From an uncultured Paracoccaceae bacterium (GTDB lineage Bacteria; Pseudomonadota; Alphaproteobacteria; Rhodobacterales; Rhodobacteraceae), in contig CALFSV010000023.1 of the NCBI GenBank assembly GCA_937916485.1, forward strand, positions 1 through 8,686: DNA of 8,686 nucleotides. Reading direction: 5' to 3'. The position numbers and the translations under genes are program-made. Below the pieces are notes generated by a model. The model did no database searches. It had not been told where the DNA came from and was given only the letters and a program-made list of their open reading frames with translations. Below are positions 1-6,169 of this stretch, in pieces. The first letter of the stretch is position 1, and every line of letters begins with the position of its first letter.

Positions 1-53
1 GCGCCTGATTGTGGATCAGGAGGTCCCTGGTTCGAGACCAGGAGGTGGTACCA
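1..53 (+). tRNA. tRNA-His (GTG anticodon), 3' part only
   Basis: The window opens inside a tRNA. The anticodon stem pairs 4-8 (CCTGA) with 16-20 (TCAGG) around the loop TTGTGGA, putting anticodon GTG at 11-13, which reads histidine codons. A 5-nt variable loop (21-25) follows, then a T-arm with stem 26-30 / 38-42 and loop TTCGAGA, then the 3' acceptor strand (43-49), discriminator A at 50 and an encoded CCA at 51-53. The D-arm and 5' acceptor strand lie outside the window, so presence or absence of the extra G-1 cannot be checked. Most bacterial tRNA-His have C73 paired with G-1; A73 without G-1 is known for many Alphaproteobacteria, so this gene hints at lineage. tRNA 3' ends are common integration sites. 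Confidence 0.92.
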
Positions 54-367
54 TTACTTTCAATAGGTTGTCGCCGTTTCACCGTTTGGATGCAATTTTT
101 CCTTCAGAAATTGCCGCGTTTATTGCCGCGTTTGCGTGATGCTTGGCGGCATTTAACTATTATATCAGATCAATCATTGCTCGGTGTGGTCACTTTAGTT
201 TTTTGCATCCACAACCCATCTAATTCCTCATTCCTAAGACCCCACCCGGGGGCACCCCCCTAAGATTAGCAAAAAGCCCCCGTCATACATAATACGAATC
301 TGCGCGGAAATTTTGAATATAGTGAAAATGAATAAAATTTTCAGTCCCACTGATCAGAAAGCTGGTA
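54..367. other. Region downstream of tRNA-His, no convincing gene
   Basis: No open frame here looks like a real protein; the frame through 9-263 starts inside the tRNA. Visible structure: an exact tandem 12-bp duplication at 110-133, and a GC-only inverted repeat (CGGGGGC at 247-253, GCCCCCG at 276-282, 22-nt loop) next to C-rich sequence. The hairpin lacks a following T-run on the plus strand, so it is not a standard intrinsic terminator for the tRNA. On the minus strand a short open frame ends near 81 with an Ala/Asn/Lys-rich tail, but it is interrupted upstream by stops. This could be decayed mobile-element sequence beside a tRNA, but no recombinase motif is visible. Confidence 0.5.
110..133 (+). 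repeat. Two exact tandem copies of a 12-bp unit
   Basis: ATTGCCGCGTTT occurs twice head to tail (110-121 and 122-133). With only two copies it is most likely a slippage duplication in non-coding or decayed sequence. No function is inferred. Confidence 0.85.
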
Positions 368-661
368 TCAGATCAAACCTGCATTCTTAAGGGTCTGTTC
401 CATCTCACGAAGCTCACGAAGTTTGACATCTCTCGCTGCACGTATCGCTCTGGTCTCTCGCCCATGCACTGTTTTGGCCGCAGCACACCTTTGCCGCCCA
501 GCTATTGTTTTCGGCCCTGTAGAGGCCCCACCATGGGTCCTGCATACGCTCTTACCATTCATTGCCGCCTTTCGACACTGCAAGCTGCTGCGCTTCGACA
601 TTGCTTGGCAGCGTGGGACTTCGAAAGAACCGAAGATCATTTTCTGTGGTATTTTAATCAT
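368..661 (-). CDS. Small HGGxSTG-motif (putative zinc-binding) protein
   Basis: This 97-residue basic protein has the layout of the small HGGxSTG family found in many proteobacteria, often near phage or island genes. Three cysteines and a histidine are spaced as a possible zinc site: C18, C29, C40 and H43, the last within CRTHGGASTGPKT (40-52). The C-terminal half is a Lys/Arg/Glu-rich helix-like segment (about 55-95). The molecular function of the family is not established; a nucleic-acid or packaging-related role would be a guess. The start at 661 is the longest choice; no clear Shine-Dalgarno precedes it, and Met8 or Met21 are alternatives. It is divergent from the downstream operon, stands alone, and lies between the tRNA-His end and a partial copy of that end, which suggests an accessory gene carried by an integrated element. 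Confidence 0.65.
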   Translation of the reverse strand: MIKIPQKMIFGSFEVPRCQAMSKRSSLQCRKAAMNGKSVCRTHGGASTGPKTIAGRQRCAAAKTVHGRETRAIRAARDVKLRELREMEQTLKNAGLI

Positions 662-805
662 GAAGATATTCTAACACAAACTGGCTAAAATCCAAATAAA
701 TCATAGCGCCGTAGCCCTTTTTAAGAAGATAGCAACAACCACTTCAATCATGAAAGACATCTTCAAAACAGACAGACTTATAAACAAAAACGCACAACTG
801 CTCTT

Positions 806-819
806 AAGGAGTGGTACCA
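806..819 (+). repeat. Near-copy of the tRNA-His 3' tail (possible att-like site)
   Basis: AAGGAGTGGTACCA here matches the tRNA end AGGAGGTGGTACCA (40-53) apart from one missing G; the last nine bases, GTGGTACCA, are identical and in the same orientation. Site-specific elements that insert at tRNA 3' ends leave such direct repeats at their far boundary. The match is short for a typical attachment core, and no integrase is seen between the copies, so this could be the edge of a decayed element or chance. Confidence 0.35.
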
Positions 820-872
820 AATTTGTGCATCATAGGTTTATGTGATCGCGGCACTTTGAGACGTGTTAGGCT

Positions 873-883
873 TTGTCTGACAA
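873..883. promoter_or_regulatory. Quasi-palindrome TTGTCTGACAA (possible operator)
   Basis: TTGTC and GACAA are perfect inverted halves around a single T. The site fits the TNGTNNNACNA pattern known for FadR-type GntR repressors, but no GntR gene is in the window. A partner site in opposite sense (TTGTCAGACAA) lies at 8584-8594. It is about 320 bp upstream of the iclR start, far for direct control of that promoter. It could equally be part of a lost mobile-element end. Confidence 0.25.
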
Positions 884-1109
884 CACCCAATGTAGGGTCT
901 AGAGAGGTGTTTGGGTTTTTCTGTGAACGCCTGAGGGTGGGTTTTGGTAAACACGAAATATTTAAGCGAAGTGCAGCTTATATCTAATCTCGCATGTCTG
1001 TGAATATCGAGTATCGCTTTTTGACCAGAATAGAGATCCACCCATCTTACCATATTTTTTAAAATGCTGCTACTAAATGGCATGAATTCCACTTTGTTTA
1101 TCTTAATTT

Positions 1110-1125
1110 TTCTTGTTTACGAGAA
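1110..1125. promoter_or_regulatory. Candidate IclR operator, upstream copy
   Basis: TTCTTGTTTACGAGAA is a near-perfect 16-bp palindrome (outer TTCT/AGAA, inner GT/AC). It matches the site at 1160-1175 as TTCYTGTTTAYRAGAA, exactly 50 bp away, close to five DNA helical turns. The similarity continues into AT-rich flanks on both sides (about 1107-1132 versus 1157-1182). Two same-face palindromes in front of an IclR-family gene suggest cooperative binding of that regulator; this is inference from position and symmetry. Confidence 0.5.
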
Positions 1126-1152
1126 TTATTTTCTCATTGAAAAGATTATATC

Positions 1153-1181
1153 TTGACTTTTCCTGTTTATAAGAATAATTT
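1153..1181 (+). promoter_or_regulatory. Candidate promoter of the iclR-transport operon
   Basis: A -35-like TTGACT (1153-1158) is followed after 17 bp by TAATTT (1176-1181); a better -10 match, AATAAT (1174-1179), would give a 15-bp spacer. Transcription would begin near 1187, leaving a very short leader before the ATG at 1202. The spacer is occupied by the second quasi-palindrome, so a bound regulator would block RNA polymerase. Confidence 0.45.
1160..1175. promoter_or_regulatory. Candidate IclR operator, promoter-overlapping copy
   Basis: TTCCTGTTTATAAGAA repeats the upstream palindrome with four substitutions and sits inside the spacer of the candidate promoter. That placement is typical of a repressor site and fits autoregulation by the IclR-family protein, which would then also control the transport genes read from this promoter. 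Confidence 0.5.
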
Positions 1182-1201
1182 TACCAAAAATGGGATTTTA
1201 A

Positions 1202-1981
1202 ATGAGCGACAACCTAAAACGTATTTTGATTCTATTGGAGCATTTATCTTTGGCAAAAGATGATGGCATGCAAGTCGCGCATCTGGTTGAGGAAACCGGA
1301 CTCGCCGCTTCAACTGTTTATCGTTTAGTGAGTGATCTCGAAAACTTGGGGTACTTGCGAAAAGTTGACGATCGCAGATTGATCCCCAATTTCTCATTTG
1401 AACAAACTCTGTCCATTAGTGGGATGGATCTGCAAAACCTGAACGAGGCGTGCCGGACCGTTTCGGAAAGTTTGATTGCGGCGTCCGAGTTTATCTCGTT
1501 GCGGGGGCCAAATCTGTTTTGGCATATCTCTGAAGAGCACTTGCAGCAACCCATCCGTTTGCGTGCAAGTGTTGGATTTATTCGGGGCTCCTACGAGCTT
1601 GATTGCATTAGTCGTATGGCCTTGGCTCATTCGACAACTGTTAATGTTGAAGGTGGTTGGGATGTTTCTGGTTTCTTTGAAGTCGGTGTGTCTGGAGGAA
1701 AGATTTCATGGAATACAGCAAAGGCGCGGATTGCATCTGTCAAACCTGAGGGCATGGAATTCGACCTTATGGGGAATTCCAAGGGTGTTCGGCGCTATTG
1801 TGTCGCCATCAACGGATCCGACGGGGAGTTTGCCGGATTGTTAACCGTCGCAGAGGCGGCAACACCGCTTCGTGACGTTGATGGCCATGTAGCAAAAATT
1901 AGTACTGTTTTGTTGGGTCAGAAGGAAGCCATCGAAAAAGGTTGGAAAAATACAATGAACACGGTTAGCCATTTGGGTTGA
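1202..1981 (+). CDS. IclR-family transcriptional regulator
   Basis: This 259-residue protein has the normal IclR length and layout. An N-terminal winged helix covers about residues 3-63, with helix-turn-helix near 24-46 (QVAHLVEETGLAASTVYRLV) and the recognition helix in STVYRLVSDLENLGY. The C-terminal effector-binding domain (about 75-250) is more divergent but keeps the family pattern, including the late SDGEFAGLLTVAEA strand. IclR proteins are dimeric regulators that bind small carbon metabolites. The gene leads the operon 27 bp ahead of the sugar-binding protein with no terminator between, so it likely senses the imported sugar or a breakdown product. The ATG at 1202 puts the winged helix at the usual distance from the N-terminus. 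Its ribosome binding site is weak, and a three-codon frame (ATG GGA TTT TAA, 1190-1201) ends directly before it, which may be chance. Confidence 0.93.
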   Translation: MSDNLKRILILLEHLSLAKDDGMQVAHLVEETGLAASTVYRLVSDLENLGYLRKVDDRRLIPNFSFEQTLSISGMDLQNLNEACRTVSESLIAASEFISLRGPNLFWHISEEHLQQPIRLRASVGFIRGSYELDCISRMALAHSTTVNVEGGWDVSGFFEVGVSGGKISWNTAKARIASVKPEGMEFDLMGNSKGVRRYCVAINGSDGEFAGLLTVAEAATPLRDVDGHVAKISTVLLGQKEAIEKGWKNTMNTVSHLG

Positions 1982-1997
1982 TCATTACTTAAAACTT

Positions 1998-2003
1998 AGG
2001 AGG
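1998..2003 (+). promoter_or_regulatory. Strong ribosome binding site of the binding-protein gene
   Basis: A full AGGAGG lies 5 nt before the ATG at 2009. It is the strongest Shine-Dalgarno in the operon and fits the high expression expected of a periplasmic binding protein; the neighbouring genes have only partial sites (AAGGA, AAAGG). Confidence 0.85.
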
Positions 2004-2008
2004 AAATT

Positions 2009-3277
2009 ATGAATAATTCAAAACTATATGCTGTTGGGCTTGCAGCCGTGATGGCTTTTGGTGCGCCAATTACAGCACTGGCGCAAGACTTGGTAATGTC
2101 CATAGGTTCGCGTGGATATGGCGGGATGGTCGAGCGGAACATTGAGAGTTTTCAAGCGGCAAACCCAGGAGCCACTGTCGAATGGAACAAAGTGTCTGAC
2201 GTGCCGGGTGATAGTCGCAAGCTTTATGTTACGGGCCTGATGGCTCGGAGCTCGACGCCCGATGTGTTTGCCATTGACGTGATTTGGGCTGGTGAATTTG
2301 CGCAACGTGGTTGGCTTGAGCCACTGAATGGCCTGATCGCCGATGATCAAATTGCAGCTTATAACCCATCCTTTTTATCCGCCGCCACGGTAGATGACAA
2401 AGTTTATGCCGCGCCTCTATATTTGGACGGCACCCACTTGTTCTACCGGACTGATCTGTTAGAAAAATATGGGCTAGAGGTTCCAAAAACTTGGGAAGAT
2501 GTGATCATGGCTTCAAAGACGGTCATGGAAGGTGAAAACAATCCGCAACTTTATGGGTTTGTGTCCATGTGGGCCAAAATCGAGGGTCTGTTCATGAACT
2601 GGCTGTCGTTTACTGGTGGGAATGGTGCAAGCTTTTTTGATGCAGATGGTAATGTTGCGGTAAATTCTCCAGAAGCGATTGCAGCTACGCAAACCATGGT
2701 CGACATCCTTTATAAGCACAAGATCGCTCCGGACTCAATCCTTACAATGCGTCCCAATGATGCTCGCACTCTTTTCCAACAAGGACGATCTGTGTTCTTG
2801 ATGGTTCAAGATTTTGTTCATGCGCCGCTGAGCGCTGCCGATAGTCCTGTTGCAGGTAAGTTTGATTTTACTCGCAATCCATACTTTGCTGGGAATAAAG
2901 ACGCGCATTCGACAGCTTTGGGTGGATGGCTTTTAGCTGTAAACGCAAACTCCGAGAACAAGGAAGCTGCAGCAAAGTTGGTTGCGCATTTCACGTCGTT
3001 TGAAAATCAGCTTTCTGCGGCTTTGGATGAAAATCGTGCGCCAGGTCGCACGGACGTCTATAAAGCCCCAGAAATGGAAACTGCTTCGCTTATTCGTGAC
3101 TTTGGAGCCAATTTTGCTGTCGGTGTTGTTCGTCCATCTGCTAAAACCGGTAGCCTATATCCGCGTGTTTCTGAAGCGATGCAAATCGAGATTACCAACG
3201 CATTGAACCAGAAGAAGACTGTGGAAAAGGCGCTTAATGATGCTGCGGCTGCGGTCAAACAGATCTTAGGTCAATAA
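2009..3277 (+). CDS. Periplasmic sugar-binding protein of a CUT1 ABC transporter
   Basis: This 422-residue family 1 extracellular solute-binding protein captures the substrate in the periplasm and delivers it to the two permeases encoded next. Residues 1-25 form a Sec signal peptide: K5, a hydrophobic stretch about 6-22, and an ALA cleavage box before Q26. There is no lipobox cysteine, so the mature protein is soluble. The fold pattern of maltose/trehalose-type binders is visible: an early nucleus around residues 45-62 (IESFQAANPGATVEWNKV), then TPDVFAIDVIWAGEFAQRGWLEPL, then a GGWLLAVNANSENKEAAAKLV block late in the protein. Aromatic residues (several Trp and Tyr) suit a carbohydrate. Family membership does not reveal which sugar. 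The downstream sulfatase suggests a sulfated mono- or oligosaccharide, but that is inference. Confidence 0.95.
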   Translation: MNNSKLYAVGLAAVMAFGAPITALAQDLVMSIGSRGYGGMVERNIESFQAANPGATVEWNKVSDVPGDSRKLYVTGLMARSSTPDVFAIDVIWAGEFAQRGWLEPLNGLIADDQIAAYNPSFLSAATVDDKVYAAPLYLDGTHLFYRTDLLEKYGLEVPKTWEDVIMASKTVMEGENNPQLYGFVSMWAKIEGLFMNWLSFTGGNGASFFDADGNVAVNSPEAIAATQTMVDILYKHKIAPDSILTMRPNDARTLFQQGRSVFLMVQDFVHAPLSAADSPVAGKFDFTRNPYFAGNKDAHSTALGGWLLAVNANSENKEAAAKLVAHFTSFENQLSAALDENRAPGRTDVYKAPEMETASLIRDFGANFAVGVVRPSAKTGSLYPRVSEAMQIEITNALNQKKTVEKALNDAAAAVKQILGQ

Positions 3278-3282
3278 AAAAC

Positions 3283-3313
3283 TGTCCGTTTCGTCATTTC
3301 GACGAGACGGATA
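3283..3313 (+). other. Strong intercistronic hairpin between binding protein and permease genes
   Basis: The arm 3283-3295 pairs with 3301-3313 in a 13-bp stem (two G-U pairs) with a 5-nt loop ATTTC. No T-run follows, so it is not a plain intrinsic terminator. Such hairpins after binding-protein genes of ABC operons (classic case malE-malF) protect the upstream mRNA from 3' exonucleases and lower downstream expression, giving an excess of binding protein. That role fits the position here. Confidence 0.75.
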
Positions 3314-3339
3314 TCAATCTCTGAAAGCTGAATGTAAAA

Positions 3340-4230
3340 ATGACTCAAATTCTGACGCTTGAGAAGCGTACTGCGCTAACGGGGATCGGTTTTGTTACAC
3401 CGACAGTTCTGATAATCGCCTTGATCCTGATCTACCCGATTATTCAATCTATTGTCCTAAGTTTTGGACAATCCAGCATAGATGGGTTCGAACCATATCG
3501 GTTTGTGGGGCTTGATCATTACTCAAAACTGATGGGCGACAGCCGATTTTGGAATGCGCTTGGTGTGACCTTCACTTTCACCGCCCTATCGATCCCTTTA
3601 GAACTGATGTTTGGCATTGGTTTAGCCCTTTTGATGAATGAGACTTTCAAGTTTAAAGGCTGGGCACGTCTCGCAGTTTTGTTTCCTTGGGCGTTGCCGA
3701 CCGCGCTAAACACGCTGATCTGGCGTTGGATGTATAACTCCGATTATGGACTTTTCAACGCTGTTGCGCTTCAAAGTGGCTTGGTTGAGCGACCGATTAA
3801 CTTTCTTGGCGATGATGTCCTTGCCATGGTGGCAATGGTGGTGGTGGCAGTTTGGAAAACAAGCTCATTCATGGCCCTGATTATTTTGGCTGGGCTACAA
3901 TCTATTCCGCGTGATCTGTTTGAGGCTGGTCGGATAGACGGCATGAACCGCTGGACTGAGTTTACGCAGATCACATTGCCATTGTTAAAGGGCCCCATTC
4001 TTGTCGCCCTGATTATCCGGTCTATGGATGCGCTACGGACGTTTGAATTGCCGTTCAACCTGACTGATGGCGGTCCAGCCGCGGCTACTGAAAGTCTATC
4101 GCTTTATGCCTATAAGGTGATCTTTGATTTTCTTGATTTTAATTTTGGCGCAGCCATTGTCGTGGTTCAGTTTCTAGTGATTTTCACCATGAGTTTGGTC
4201 TACGTTTTCGCCTTAAGAAATAAGGATTAA
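3340..4230 (+). CDS. Sugar ABC transporter permease, MalF-type (CUT1)
   Basis: This 296-residue inner-membrane protein forms half of the translocation pore. About six hydrophobic segments are visible: near 14-36, 74-98, 110-128, 158-182, 216-228 and 268-291. The cytoplasmic EAA loop that docks on the ATPase reads EAGRIDG at 195-201, followed by ITLPLLKGPI. Length and N-terminus match the short UgpA/ThuF/SugA type rather than enteric MalF, which carries a large extra periplasmic loop. The gene begins 62 bp after the binding-protein stop, behind the hairpin, and has only a weak ribosome binding site. It is partnered with the permease gene 4 bp downstream. Confidence 0.96.
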   Translation: MTQILTLEKRTALTGIGFVTPTVLIIALILIYPIIQSIVLSFGQSSIDGFEPYRFVGLDHYSKLMGDSRFWNALGVTFTFTALSIPLELMFGIGLALLMNETFKFKGWARLAVLFPWALPTALNTLIWRWMYNSDYGLFNAVALQSGLVERPINFLGDDVLAMVAMVVVAVWKTSSFMALIILAGLQSIPRDLFEAGRIDGMNRWTEFTQITLPLLKGPILVALIIRSMDALRTFELPFNLTDGGPAAATESLSLYAYKVIFDFLDFNFGAAIVVVQFLVIFTMSLVYVFALRNKD

Positions 4231-4234
4231 AATC

Positions 4235-5059
4235 ATGAAAAGCTCTCCACGCTTTGGACTTTACTTCCTTGTCCTCCTCACAGTTGTCATCTCATTCTTT
4301 CCAATTATTTGGCTGATTTTGACCTCTTTTAAGAATACTGCAGGAATTTACGCTTGGCCAATCCAATACTGGCCAGACCCGTTTACCTTTGAAAACTACA
4401 TCTCGATCTTCAACAACTCGCCAGAATTGCTGCGCTACATTCTCAACAGTTTCATCGTTGGCGTCGGATGTACAGCTATAACGCTCATGTGTGGCGGGAT
4501 TGCAGCCTATGCGCTGTCACGACTGCGATTACGTTTTGCGGGTGTTTTGATGGTGGGCATTCTCGCTGTATCGATGTTTCCGCCAGTTTCATTGTTACCG
4601 TCGCTATTTCAAAACTTTCTTAACTTTGGACTTTTGAACACCTATACTGGTTTGATCCTTGCACATGCTGGTTTGTTCTTACCCTTTTCGGTTTGGATGC
4701 TTGCGAGCTACTTTGCGACGCTTCCGGTCGAGATTGAGGAAGCTGCTAAAATGGATGGTATGGGATTTGTTCGTATCTTTTTGACCATCATCTTGCCTTT
4801 GTCTTGGCCTGGTTTTGTGGCCACAGGGTTAATCGTATTCATTTTTTCATGGAATGAGTTTCCACTTGCTCTGGTGTTGATGACCCAAAATGCGATGCGT
4901 ACGGCCCCAGTGGGAATTTCACTTTATCCTGGTGAATACGCATTTCCGTGGGAAACAATTAGCACCGCGACAGTACTCGCCATTATACCGGTATTGATTA
5001 TTACTGCGATTTTTCAGAAACAAATAGTTGGTGGGTTGACCGCTGGCGCAGGTAAATAA
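4235..5059 (+). CDS. Sugar ABC transporter permease, MalG-type (CUT1)
   Basis: This 274-residue second pore subunit has an N-terminal membrane segment (about 8-30), a cluster of further segments and a C-terminal one near 243-262. The EAA loop is canonical: EAAKMDG at 169-175, then FLTIILPLSWPG. The FIFSWNEFPLALVLM stretch after the loop is typical of MalG/UgpE/ThuG proteins. An AAGGA site (4222-4226) overlaps the end of the preceding gene, and the start lies 4 bp past its stop, so the two permeases are translationally coupled and should be made in equal amounts. Confidence 0.97.
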   Translation: MKSSPRFGLYFLVLLTVVISFFPIIWLILTSFKNTAGIYAWPIQYWPDPFTFENYISIFNNSPELLRYILNSFIVGVGCTAITLMCGGIAAYALSRLRLRFAGVLMVGILAVSMFPPVSLLPSLFQNFLNFGLLNTYTGLILAHAGLFLPFSVWMLASYFATLPVEIEEAAKMDGMGFVRIFLTIILPLSWPGFVATGLIVFIFSWNEFPLALVLMTQNAMRTAPVGISLYPGEYAFPWETISTATVLAIIPVLIITAIFQKQIVGGLTAGAGK

Positions 5060-5067
5060 AGGCAGCT

Positions 5068-6165
5068 ATGGCAAACGTAACACTGAACCAAATTGGCAAA
5101 TCCTACGGCAAAGACACGGCGGTAGAAAATTTTAATCTTGAAATTGAAGATGGTGAATTTCTGGTGCTGCTCGGCCCATCTGGATGCGGTAAATCCACGA
5201 CGCTGCGCATGATTGCGGGTCTTGAGAGTATCACCACCGGAGAGCTATCTATTGGTGGCATTAGGATGAATGAAACTGATCCAAAAGATCGTGGAGTTGC
5301 AATGGTGTTTCAAAACTATGCGCTTTATCCTCATAAATCAGTTTTTGATAATATGGCGATGGCACTCAAGCTGCAAAAAATTCCAAAGGCAGAGATTGAA
5401 AAACGGGTCAATGATGTGTCGGACCTTCTTGGCCTAAATGATTATCTTGAACGCAAACCGGCGGCTTTGTCTGGTGGTCAACGTCAACGTGTGGCTATTG
5501 GACGTGCAATTGTCCGCACGCCAGAAGTGTTTTTGTTCGATGAACCTTTGTCCAATTTGGATGCTAAACTGCGCGTAAAAATGCGGATGGAATTGCAAGA
5601 GCTTCACAAGCGTATCGGCGTCACCAGCATCTATGTAACGCATGATCAGGTCGAGGCGATGACACTCGCTGACAGGATTGTTATTTTAGACGGAGGTAAG
5701 GTGGCTCAGATCGGAAGCCCTCGGGATGTATACGATCACCCAGCGACTGAATTTGTGGCTGGGTTTATTGGTAGCCCTGCTATGAATTTCTTACCGGCAG
5801 TTCAATCTGAGAGCGGCTGGCGCATTACTGGAAGTGACTTGTTGTTGCCACACCCCGAAGGGCTTGCTACTAAGTCTGAAACTGTAACACTTGGTATCCG
5901 GCCCGAGCATATAGAGGTCATAACAGTCGTTTCCGACCCAGATCCTTGGGTGATTGAAGCAACGGTCAAGCTGGATGAACTTCTTGGCGCTGATGCGCTG
6001 CTTAATTTATCTGTTCAAGGCTTTGATCTTCTGGCTAGGGTCAGCGGCACCGATTTCCCAGAAGCAGGATCTAAGGTGCACATTCGTATGGATCCTGCCC
6101 GCATTCACGGCTTTGATCCCGCAACTGGTCTTGCTCTTTCACGCGATCCTATCTCCGAAAGGTAA
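5068..6165 (+). CDS. Sugar ABC transporter ATPase, MalK/UgpC-type
   Basis: This 365-residue cytoplasmic ATPase powers the importer as a homodimer. All nucleotide-binding motifs are intact: Walker A GPSGCGKST (36-44), Q-loop Gln82, signature LSGGQ (134-138), Walker B VFLFDE (154-159), D-loop SNLD (162-165) and switch His192. The C-terminal third (about 235-358) is the MalK-type TOBE/regulatory domain, with the typical LGIRPEHIEV at 275-284. Length matches the family. The gene starts 8 bp after the MalG-type permease behind an AAAGG site (5058-5062). Because the ATPase, both permeases and the binding protein are all present and intact, the importer looks complete. Nothing in the ATPase fixes the substrate. 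Confidence 0.97.
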   Translation: MANVTLNQIGKSYGKDTAVENFNLEIEDGEFLVLLGPSGCGKSTTLRMIAGLESITTGELSIGGIRMNETDPKDRGVAMVFQNYALYPHKSVFDNMAMALKLQKIPKAEIEKRVNDVSDLLGLNDYLERKPAALSGGQRQRVAIGRAIVRTPEVFLFDEPLSNLDAKLRVKMRMELQELHKRIGVTSIYVTHDQVEAMTLADRIVILDGGKVAQIGSPRDVYDHPATEFVAGFIGSPAMNFLPAVQSESGWRITGSDLLLPHPEGLATKSETVTLGIRPEHIEVITVVSDPDPWVIEATVKLDELLGADALLNLSVQGFDLLARVSGTDFPEAGSKVHIRMDPARIHGFDPATGLALSRDPISER

Positions 6166-6169
6166 CACA

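Larger units (their letters stand above)
662..1106. other. Intergenic region between the HGGxSTG gene and the iclR promoter
   Basis: No gene is supported over these 445 bp. A 31-codon plus-strand frame (750-845) and an 84-codon minus-strand frame (838-1092) are open but show no family features and no good ribosome binding sites. The region holds a near-copy of the tRNA-His 3' tail (806-819) inside a small inverted repeat (GCACAA at 792-797, TTGTGC at 823-828), and the quasi-palindrome TTGTCTGACAA (873-883). The promoter of the minus-strand gene is presumably near 662-720, but no convincing box stands out. Confidence 0.5.

Noticed and set aside
247..282. GC-rich inverted repeat as tRNA terminator
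   Set aside because: The 7-bp stem has a 22-nt loop and no T-run follows; it lies nearly 200 bp past the tRNA. Not called as a terminator.
750..845. 31-codon plus-strand frame beginning ATG AAA GAC
   Set aside because: No Shine-Dalgarno, no known family, and it spans the tRNA-tail repeat; likely chance.
838..1092. 84-codon minus-strand open frame
   Set aside because: No recognisable motif and no ribosome binding site; its right end runs toward the AT-rich iclR promoter region. Treated as a chance frame.
5954..6169. Longer sulfatase start at 5954 adding 72 residues
   Set aside because: The extra part lies wholly inside the ATPase gene in another frame and has no sulfatase or signal-peptide character; the 6170 ATG has a proper ribosome binding site and fits the family N-terminus.
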